In this document: piece after piece, positions 57,539-64,000 of the stretch
Position numbering within the stretch: position 1 is the stretch's first letter
Layout of the letters: every line of letters starts with the position of its first letter
Notes under the pieces: model-generated
Database searches by the model: none
What the model saw: only the letters and a program-made list of their open reading frames with translations
What the model was told of the DNA's origin: nothing
Assembly: GCA_035500095.1 (NCBI GenBank)
Contig: DATJXN010000089.1
Coordinates: 64,370 to 128,369, forward strand
DNA: 64,000 nt
Direction: 5' to 3'
From: Candidatus Binataceae bacterium
GTDB taxonomy: Bacteria > Desulfobacterota > Binatia > Binatales > Binataceae
Made by a program: the position numbers and the translations under genes

Positions 57539-58264
57539 CTACCTCCTTGTGGTGCCGTTTGGCGCGCGGTCGTATTCGTCCCCGGCTGCGCAAATGCCCT
57601 GGTAGAAGAGCTTCGCCGCATTAAGCGTGGAAATCAGCCCGGCGAAGATTTCCTCGCGATCTGCCTCGCTTCTTACATATCTCAAAATCGGTTCCCAGAC
57701 CTCCTGACCCGCATGATCCTCGTCTGCTTTGAGATGATAGCTGAAGAAAAAGACCTCCTCGTCGTTGAGGCCAAAGGTCCGTTTCCAGACTTCCGGGTGA
57801 AAGTTGTTGTCGGGCATCGTGCTGAGGATAAATTCGTCGGCAGAGGTCGTTAGCCAGCCGACGATCCAGTGGCGCGCGCGGCACAAGTTCTCCCAAACAT
57901 TAAATGCGGCGTCGACCAGAGGTAGCGGCCTGACGGAGTTCATCTCGGCGTCATCGATGCCGATGTTGCGCCCCATTTGCCAGAGGATTGCAGTGTGTCC
58001 TGTGCCGATCTGATCGTCCATCACCAGCTCCTGACGAATCTGGCCGATGGTTTTCCTGATGACTTCGAGATCGGGGCAGCGGCTCATCCATGCGGGACGC
58101 AGAACCGAACTCAGAAGGCGGTTTCTTAAAATGTGCTGTAGCAGGTACAGGCGCCCTCGGCCGGGCGTCAGGGGATCGCAGAACCAGCCGATTTCTTTCC
58201 CCACCTTGAGCGCGTAATCGGCGATCTCGTCTATGAGCGTCTTTGCGTGTTGATGTTCACTCAT
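57539..58264 (-). CDS. TenA/PqqC-like (haem-oxygenase-fold) iron-containing redox enzyme family protein
   Basis: A 241-residue all-helical protein, starting at ATG 58264 with GCAGGAGATCACA before it. LYLLQHILRNRLLSSVLRPA, DDQIGTGHTAILWQMGRNIG and FSYHLKADEDHAGQEVWEPI are visible. The E...H and EDHAGQE residues are placed as in the metal-binding, haem-oxygenase-fold group that includes PqqC, TenA and the chlamydial CADD-like diiron enzymes. Pyrroloquinoline or thiamine genes are absent nearby, so the substrate is open. The small gene at 57299 follows on the same strand. Confidence 0.7.
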   Translation of the reverse strand: MSEHQHAKTLIDEIADYALKVGKEIGWFCDPLTPGRGRLYLLQHILRNRLLSSVLRPAWMSRCPDLEVIRKTIGQIRQELVMDDQIGTGHTAILWQMGRNIGIDDAEMNSVRPLPLVDAAFNVWENLCRARHWIVGWLTTSADEFILSTMPDNNFHPEVWKRTFGLNDEEVFFFSYHLKADEDHAGQEVWEPILRYVRSEADREEIFAGLISTLNAAKLFYQGICAAGDEYDRAPNGTTRR

Positions 58265-58369
58265 TGTGATCTCCTGCCTGGAATGTCCGCGCAGCGACTT
58301 GAAACTGGGCGGCCGCTGCGGAGCCGTCATCGTGAGCCGTCACGCCGCTTCATATGATCTTCCGCCTCC

Positions 58370-58445
58370 TCAGAAAACCGAGACACCCTCGGCGAGCAGT
58401 TCCGGCTTCTCCACCATGATCAGATGCCTGTGCGATTTTCGCAGT
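58370..58445 (-). pseudogene. C-terminal remnant of an alpha/beta-hydrolase
   Basis: On the minus strand, HRHLIMVEKPELLAEGVSVF followed by a TGA (58372-58370) is the typical end of an alpha/beta-hydrolase (catalytic-His region and last helix). Just upstream, AKIAQA continues it only in a different frame, so the remnant is itself decayed. The rest of the 58265-58740 stretch has open frames on both strands but nothing I recognise. Gene debris, not a functional gene. Confidence 0.42.
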
Positions 58446-58740
58446 CTAGGCCGAAGCCCGTTTCTCTGTACAGCACGTGCTCCAGACCCGCGCGACCGCA
58501 AGCTGGATGACGGTGCTTTAAGCGCAATGATCCGCATCGAGGACGCTGATCATCAGACGTATCTGGAGGTGGTACCGACCGCATTGATATGGGACCCTAC
58601 AGGAAGCAAACTCCTGGCCGGTCAGAAGATTGTCGGCCCTGAGGAAAGCGCGCACTTCCGCATCGCTCAGTGGTCGAGCGAAATAGCCGGCAACTCGATC
58701 AGCGTGAGGCCGCGCGGACAGCAATCGGCCATGCCTTGTG

Positions 58741-59412
58741 ATGAGGATAAGACCAGCATCGCAACAGGTCGTTTTACCGCTATTGGCCGCGGCCGTGATT
58801 GTCGGAATAGGGCATCCGGGGCGCACGTCGGCAGGCGATACCGCCGAGATTCTAAAGTCCCCGCGCTCTCAGACGGCAGATACTAACTCCGTCCAACCTT
58901 CATCGGATAGCCAGGCCCCGCCTTACCGATTTGAGCCGGAGACGGCCGACCCCGAACCTCAGGGACTCAAGGGCTATCTGGATGCGAACGAGCAGATCTC
59001 GGTCTTCGGCATTGACCTGCGAGTCGAGACGCGTAGCGCGGAAAAGGAAATCCAGGGGTTGCTGGTCGTTGATATTGAGCCGGGAAGTCCCGGGGCCGCG
59101 GCGGGACTGCATCCATACCGACAGCCGATCCGTGATGTATTGAATGCCGTGGCAATGCTCGGCGTGATGACGTTTCCACCGGCGATAATAGTCGCGCCAC
59201 TTACCGGATCGATCCCGCTTCACGAGAGCTATGATCTTGTAATCGGTATCGATGGGTTTCGCGTGGCTAGTTTCCTGGATTTTTATGAACGGGTTCGGGA
59301 CACGCGGCCTGGCGAAGTCGTCTACCTGAACATCTTGCGCAACGGACATCGCGTCCAGGTACCGCTGCAGATAACGTCGGCGGTGCCGCCGCCGGAATCC
59401 TGGGTGCGATGA
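58741..59412 (+). CDS. exported PDZ-like domain protein
   Basis: A 223-residue protein from ATG 58741 (GTG 58738 is an alternative). N-terminal signal peptide with core VVLPLLAAAVIVGIG. After a polar Pro/Ser-rich linker there is a PDZ-like fold: LLVVDIEPGSPGAAAGLHPY, a long hydrophobic insert (NAVAMLGVMTFPPAIIVAPL), then YDLVIGIDGFRVASFLDFYE, ERVRDTRPGEVVYLNILRNG and HRVQVPLQIT. The insertion inside the PDZ domain is unusual. No protease domain is attached, so it may be an adaptor. It faces the aldehyde dehydrogenase convergently, with 37 bases between stops. Confidence 0.7.
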   Translation: MRIRPASQQVVLPLLAAAVIVGIGHPGRTSAGDTAEILKSPRSQTADTNSVQPSSDSQAPPYRFEPETADPEPQGLKGYLDANEQISVFGIDLRVETRSAEKEIQGLLVVDIEPGSPGAAAGLHPYRQPIRDVLNAVAMLGVMTFPPAIIVAPLTGSIPLHESYDLVIGIDGFRVASFLDFYERVRDTRPGEVVYLNILRNGHRVQVPLQITSAVPPPESWVR

Positions 59413-59449
59413 CCCGGTCGAGCGACTGGCGTCGGATTCACGTATGCGT

Positions 59450-60922
59450 TTATGCGAAAGAGCCCTTCAAGATCGCGACGTTCTTGACGTCGCAGTAGAA
59501 ATCGAAGCTCCAGTTACCGCCCTCGCGGCCGATTCCGGAATTTCGGGCGCCACCGAACGGAGCAGCGAGGTCACGGACGAAGAAGCAATTAACCCACACC
59601 GTACCGGCGGTTACCTGCGAAGCCACCTGCCACGCGCGCCGCTCGTCGCGCGAGAATACCATTGCCGCCAAGCCGTAGGTCGTATCATTGGCGAGCTCGA
59701 TCGCTTCGTCCTCGTCCCTGAACGTGTTCCAGGTCAGAACCGGACCGAAGACCTCGCGTTGGAAAACTTCCATCTGGCGGCCGACGTTAGTCAGCAATGT
59801 CGGTTCATAGTAGAGTTCGCCGAAAGAGTCGCGTTCGCCGCCCCATAGGGGCTTGGCGCCGCTTTTCAAGGCCCGTTCGACGAAGCCCTGCACCTGGTTG
59901 AAATGCTCGCGGGTGATCAGCGGGCCCACCTTCGTCAACGGATCGCGCGGGTCGCCTACTTTAATCGTCGCCACTTCCTCGCTCACCCTGGCAAGAAATT
60001 CCTCCGCAATCGGCTCTTCGACGAGCACGCGAGTACCGGCCAGACAGACCTGGCCGGCATTGAAATACTGCCCCGCCACGGTTTGCGCCGCCGCCCGGAG
60101 ATCGGCGTCTTTCATCACGATAAACGGAGACTTTCCCCCCAGTTCAAAGCTCACTGGCGTAATCGATTTCGCCGCCGACTGTCCGATCAGGCGGGCGGTA
60201 TCCGTCGAACCTGTGAAACTGATGCGATCGACATCGGGGTGAGCCACCAGTGCGGCACCGGCCTCCTCGCCGATCCCCTGCACAACGTTGACGACGCCTG
60301 CCGGCACTCCCGCTTCGTCCGCGAGGTCGGCAAGCATTGAACAGGTTAGCGGCGCCCATTCCGGCGGCTTGACTACCAGCGTGTTACCGGCAGCCAGGGC
60401 CGGTCCAATCTTCCATGTCGTCAGCATCATGGGAGTGTTCCACGGGGTGATCAACGCCGCCACGCCGGCTGGATCGTAGCGAACGTGATTGTAAACATCC
60501 GGGGATTCGATCGTTTCGCGATTGAGCTTCAGCGCCCAATCCGCGAAAAAGGTGATGTTGAGCGCGGAGCGAGGCACCATCCGATGGACGTTGGCGGCAA
60601 GCAGCGAGCCGTTGTCCATCGTCTCTACCGCGGCGAGTTTCTTTCCGTGGCGCTGGATAGCTTCGCCGAAGCGATGCAGGATCGGATGGCGGCCCTCGGG
60701 CCCGAGCGCAGCCCACGCCGGAAACGCCCGCCGGGCAGCGGAGAGAGCAGCCTCTATCTCCTCCGCGCCGCCCGCCGATACGTCCGCGATGTGTGAGCAG
60801 TCGATCGGTGAAATTACCTCAAAGGTGCGTTCCGATTCTATTCGCTTGCCACCGATCCAATGCGCAGCGGATACCTCGACTCCGGCGACGCTGACGCGGG
60901 ACTTTGTCGTGGCTTGTCTCAT
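59450..60922 (-). CDS. NAD(P)-dependent aldehyde dehydrogenase
   Basis: A 490-residue ALDH; ATG 60922 has AGGAGGTGC seven bases upstream. ITPWNTPMMLTTWKIGPALA, AGNTLVVKPPEWAPLTCSML and SFTGSTDTARLIGQSAAKSI are cofactor-binding segments. Catalytic Glu lies in SFELGGKSPFIVM and the nucleophile Cys in YFNAGQVCLAGTRVL. GARNSGIGREGGNWSFDFYC closes it. The form resembles 5-carboxymethyl-2-hydroxymuconate semialdehyde dehydrogenase and similar aromatic-pathway ALDHs (HpaE type), fitting the FAD hydroxylase nearby. It is divergent from the broken acyl-CoA dehydrogenase at 61355. Confidence 0.9.
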   Translation of the reverse strand: MRQATTKSRVSVAGVEVSAAHWIGGKRIESERTFEVISPIDCSHIADVSAGGAEEIEAALSAARRAFPAWAALGPEGRHPILHRFGEAIQRHGKKLAAVETMDNGSLLAANVHRMVPRSALNITFFADWALKLNRETIESPDVYNHVRYDPAGVAALITPWNTPMMLTTWKIGPALAAGNTLVVKPPEWAPLTCSMLADLADEAGVPAGVVNVVQGIGEEAGAALVAHPDVDRISFTGSTDTARLIGQSAAKSITPVSFELGGKSPFIVMKDADLRAAAQTVAGQYFNAGQVCLAGTRVLVEEPIAEEFLARVSEEVATIKVGDPRDPLTKVGPLITREHFNQVQGFVERALKSGAKPLWGGERDSFGELYYEPTLLTNVGRQMEVFQREVFGPVLTWNTFRDEDEAIELANDTTYGLAAMVFSRDERRAWQVASQVTAGTVWVNCFFVRDLAAPFGGARNSGIGREGGNWSFDFYCDVKNVAILKGSFA

Positions 60923-61354
60923 AAAAGCACCTCCTGAAGAGACCGTCCAAGAGCCGGAGAACTCGATCCAGAATCGTAATCGGCCATATAGCACGATTTC
61001 TCGCCCGTGCTGAGCGCAAATGCCTGTCTTACAAGGGGGAGGCTTGCGCAGTAAGCCAAAATGCTCGAGGCGCAGCCGAGCATCGCAGAGATGCATCTCC
61101 GCCAGGCGCACCTGACGAGGCGCCTGCTGTCGGTCTTACATGTCCATGCCGGCAGAGAAGGATTTCTGAATCATGGCGAGGCAGTCGCGGGGGTGGGTTT
61201 CACTGGACATATCGAGATCAACGGCGCATATGTCGACCTGCATCGCCATCAGCGCGAGTGAGATGCCCGCACGCAGCCCGAGTGCGGCACGCCTCGGCCG
61301 TCGCGATCTGAGAAATCATAAGGTAAGCCTGCGCGATAACTCCAGGGTATAAAG
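60923..61354. other. 432-base divergent intergenic region with two palindromes
   Basis: Separates the divergently transcribed aldehyde dehydrogenase and broken acyl-CoA dehydrogenase. It holds an inverted repeat ATGCTCG (61061-61067)/CGAGCAT (61077-61083) and a perfect palindrome GAGATGCATCTC (61088-61099), five bases apart, a plausible regulator-binding region. A 37-codon open frame on the minus strand (61249-61136, MAMQVDICAVDLDM...) exists but has no clear ribosome-binding site. No larger gene was seen. Confidence 0.4.
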
Positions 61355-62561
61355 ATGGACTTCCAACTTGATGCAGATTTGGAGCGTATTCAGAGACTGG
61401 CGCGGGAACTCGCCACGGATTTCGCCAAGCGACCTGTTCAACACGATCAGGAGATAACATCTCCCGATGAGAACTGCGCCAAGCTCAAGGAAGCCGGCTT
61501 CTATGGACTGGTGGCACCCAAACAATACGGTGATCAGGAGCAGGTGTGCTCGGTTGGGTCGTCGCCGCAGAAGAGCTCGCTCAAGGATGCACTTCGACTG
61601 CGGTCTCTTTCAACATGCATGTTGCGACGCTCGCGACCTACCTGATGAAGGCCAATTTTGCCGAACGCTACAAACAACGCCTCGCGAACGAGATCGTGAG
61701 AGAAAATAAACTGCTCGCCGCGATTCTCTCTGAGCCAGGCACCACGGGCCTTTTGCCCTCAACTTTTGCATGTGCGACCCAAGCCCGCAGGGTGGACGGG
61801 GGATGGCGGCTGAATGGGCGAAAAGGGTTCGCACCATGGCGCAGTCGGCCGACGTCATTAACATTTTTGCCCATCCGGAGGAGTCGGCGGACCCCGAAAC
61901 CGCGCTCAGCTTTTTAATCTCTCCCAGACTGGACGGGATCCGCGTCGAGCGAAACTGGTATACCCTCGGAATGCGCGCAACCAGAAGCGACAATCTAGTG
62001 CTCGAGAACGTCTTCGTGCCTGAGGAGCCGCTCTATTGCTCGATTCCTAATGCGGGCGCTTTCGTTTCTGAAAGCGAACCGCTCTACAATCTTCCCTATA
62101 CGGCTGTGTATCTGGGCGTCGCCGTAGGAGCGCTGGAAGCCGCCAAACGGGCAGTGCGTCAGCGCCGGCCACGGGGTTACCGCCAGTCGCTCGCATACCA
62201 TCCCGATGTCCGAAGACGGATCGCCCAAGCCGCTGCCCAGATAGACGCCGCGCGTTTGATGACCCGCAACTGCGCCTGGCATCTTGATCGGGAAGGTCAG
62301 ACTCCGACGGTGACCGCGAGCTATTTCAAAACCAAATATTTTGTCGGCGAAACCGTCGCCTCAGTTACTCGATCATGCCTCGAGATGGGCGGCGCGCACG
62401 CATTGTTCAAGGGTAATACACTGGAGCTGCTATTTCGCGATGGCGCCACCGCAACAATTCATCACCCATCTTCTGACTACTGTCTGTCAGAAGCCAGCAT
62501 CTATGAACTCGGATTGGAGAAGGACGAGGTTCAAGCGGCGATTCCTAAGGGCTGGACCTGA
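61355..62561 (+). pseudogene. acyl-CoA dehydrogenase-like gene with two frameshifts
   Basis: About 400 residues if intact, split over three frames. Part 1: MDFQLDADLERIQRLARELA ... EAGFYGLVAPKQYG. Near 61540 the frame moves, and part 2 reads VLGWVVAAEELAQGCTSTAV, SFNMHVATLATYLMKANFAE and AILSEPGTTG to WRLNGRKGF. Near 61832 it moves again, to TMAQSADVINIFAHPEESAD, WYTLGMRATRSDNLVLENVF and TKYFVGETVASVTRSCLEMG, ending AIPKGWT. Each shift equals one missing base. The form recalls acyl-CoA dehydrogenase-related flavoproteins with substrate ranges such as aromatic side chains or DszC-like monooxygenases. Inactive as written. Confidence 0.78.
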
Positions 62562-62760
62562 TTTACTCTTCAACGATTTTTGGCTCCTTCGATCATACAA
62601 AACTACGACCACGAGCGTTCGATCCTGCAGCGCTTGCCTCTGGCGCGGCGTGCAGCCGAGAATTAGAACCCTTGGCTTGACGAATTCGGATCTCTCCGGC
62701 AGAAGACGACGGTTCGCCCATACAATGACATCCTGAAGGATTTGAACAAATGTAGTGCCG

Positions 62761-64000
62761 ATGGCCGAGGAAATTCACAGTGTGCTCGTGGTGGGCGGGG
62801 GCCCGGTCGGGCTCGCGATGGCCGCCATGTTGGGCAAGGCGCGCCACAAGGTCGCGCTGTTCGAGCGCTGGCCTACGCGGTACGGCTTGCCACGGGTCGG
62901 CGGTATCGATGCCGAGATGATGCGGATTTTTCACTCGCTCGGGATGGGTGGTCATTGGTTCGACGACATGATCTATCCGCGCAGTTATTCCTGGCACGGC
63001 ATCAACGGAGAAGAGCTCCAGGACTTGCGGCGCGGGCGGCCCGAAGTGGAAGTTTCGGGCTGGCCCGGGTTCGTCCTGCAGTATCAGCCGTATCTCGAGG
63101 ACGAGCTCGCCAAAGTCGTCGAGTCTTCTCCCACGGCCGAGCTCAATCGCGGCTGGGAAGTGATCGAAATCCGCCAGCACAGCGATCATCTTGAATTAAA
63201 AGCCCGCGAGATGAAGCTCACCGCCGCTGGCGAGATAGCGCCTACCGGCGCGACGCGCGTGGCGCGCGGACGTTTTCTGGTAGGGGCCGACGGCGCCAAC
63301 AGCTTCGTTCGGAGCATCGTGGGTCAGCCGATCGAGGATCTCGGGCTCACAACACGTTGGTTTCACGTCGATTCCCGGATCAACGCCGCGGGGCGCGGCA
63401 AAATCACGCGTGTCGCGCAATACTGCGAACCATCAAGACCCTACATGTGCATGCCGATGGGCAAGAGTCATTATCGCTTCGAGTTCATGGTAATGCCCGA
63501 AGATGACGAAGCCGAGTTGCTCAAGCCTGAGACCGCGTGGCACTTCATGGAGCCGTGGCTCCGACAAGGCGACGTTGAGATCGTGCGCCACATGATTTAC
63601 TCGGTCGCCTGCCGGCTGGCCGGGAACTGGCGGCACGGGAGAATCCTTCTGGCCGGCGACGCCGTGCATCAGATGCCACCCAAGCTTGGCCAGGGAATGT
63701 GTTCGGGGATTCGCGATGTCTTCAACCTCGCGTGGAAGTTCGACCGTATCCTGAATGGCAAGGCCGGTCTCTCGCTACTCGATACTTATACTGCTGAACG
63801 TTTGCCGCACGTGCGGGATTTGATCGAGCTTTCGGCCCATCACACGCGCCTCGTGTGCGAAATCGATCCCGAGCGGGCACGCGCGCGCGACGAAATGTAT
63901 CTGGCAGGAAGGGCTCCGGCGCTCAAGCCGTTGCCATGGCTGCGCGACGGCATCGTTTACGGCAGTTCTGGCTCGGCCGATCGCGTGGCCGGCCGGCTCG
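62761..64000 (+). CDS. FAD-dependent aromatic hydroxylase (MhpA/PheA type), truncated by the window edge
   Basis: The frame is open from ATG 62761 to the end of the window (413 codons), so the C-terminus is missing. Group A flavoprotein monooxygenase motifs: GxGxxG in VLVVGGGPVGLAMAAMLGKA (~8-27), DG in RFLVGADGANSFVRSIVGQP, and GD in ILLAGDAVHQMPPKLGQGMC. GIRDVFNLAWKFDRILNGKA and LLDTYTAERLPHVRDLIELS match 3-(3-hydroxyphenyl)propionate or resorcinol hydroxylases. NAD(P)H-dependent ring hydroxylation is expected. It lies 199 bases after the broken acyl-CoA dehydrogenase; the upstream aldehyde dehydrogenase makes a small aromatic-catabolism neighbourhood. Confidence 0.85.
   Translation, partial: MAEEIHSVLVVGGGPVGLAMAAMLGKARHKVALFERWPTRYGLPRVGGIDAEMMRIFHSLGMGGHWFDDMIYPRSYSWHGINGEELQDLRRGRPEVEVSGWPGFVLQYQPYLEDELAKVVESSPTAELNRGWEVIEIRQHSDHLELKAREMKLTAAGEIAPTGATRVARGRFLVGADGANSFVRSIVGQPIEDLGLTTRWFHVDSRINAAGRGKITRVAQYCEPSRPYMCMPMGKSHYRFEFMVMPEDDEAELLKPETAWHFMEPWLRQGDVEIVRHMIYSVACRLAGNWRHGRILLAGDAVHQMPPKLGQGMCSGIRDVFNLAWKFDRILNGKAGLSLLDTYTAERLPHVRDLIELSAHHTRLVCEIDPERARARDEMYLAGRAPALKPLPWLRDGIVYGSSGSADRVAGRL

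Overview
The window is a GC-rich, densely packed bacterial chromosome segment with no rRNA, tRNA, CRISPR array or recognisable transposase. Acyl-CoA chemistry is abundant: MaoC hydratases, acyl-CoA dehydrogenases, crotonases and a propionyl/methylmalonyl-CoA module. Several luciferase-like (LLM) oxidoreductases, a P450, a Baeyer-Villiger-type monooxygenase, a group 3b [NiFe] hydrogenase and a UGA-encoded selenoprotein are also present. This mix suggests an uncultured, metabolically versatile soil or sediment lineage such as Binatota/Desulfobacterota-like bacteria. That placement is inference from gene content only; the partial gyrA at the left edge is the best marker here for testing it.

Layout. 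0-2.3 kb: end of gyrA, then two tandem MaoC-type hydratases. 2.3-11.7 kb: formaldehyde-detoxifying frmA, membrane and lipoproteins, an acyl-CoA dehydrogenase, cobyrinate a,c-diamide synthase, coproheme decarboxylase (hemQ) and a PaaI thioesterase; then on the minus strand pyruvoyl-dependent arginine decarboxylase and a SelW-like selenoprotein. 11.7-17.1 kb: a minus-strand operon pccB - accC - biotinyl carrier - methylmalonyl-CoA mutase large subunit (propionyl-CoA to succinyl-CoA). 17-25 kb: P450, DUF192 protein, crotonase, three LLM oxidoreductases, GST and an SDR. 25.3-29.4 kb: a tightly coupled four-gene operon (DUF1460 amidase, GT2 glycosyltransferase, DUF4922 histidine-triad-like protein, SpoIID/LytB), each junction a 4-base stop/start overlap. 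29.5-46.4 kb: assorted enzymes, with an NRPS-like gene, an LLM monooxygenase and katG all interrupted by frameshifts or a stop. 46.5-56.7 kb: a complete group 3b hydrogenase operon (hydB, a cyclic-nucleotide-binding protein, hydG, hydD, hydA), its maturation protease, and hypA, F, C, D, E; hypB is absent. 57-64 kb: small conserved proteins, a haem-oxygenase-fold protein, a PDZ protein, an aldehyde dehydrogenase, a broken acyl-CoA dehydrogenase, and a FAD-dependent aromatic hydroxylase that runs off the right edge.

Main points of interest: (1) the SelW-like gene has an in-frame TGA in a CxxU motif, followed by a 17-nt hairpin resembling a bacterial SECIS element; a standard gene caller would keep only its C-terminal half. 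(2) The DUF1460-GT2-DUF4922-SpoIID operon looks like one functional unit acting on cell-wall or glycan material and has no function I know of. (3) Six single-base or nonsense lesions fall in four genes, all right of 33 kb. They are either real gene decay or local consensus errors, and reads would settle it.
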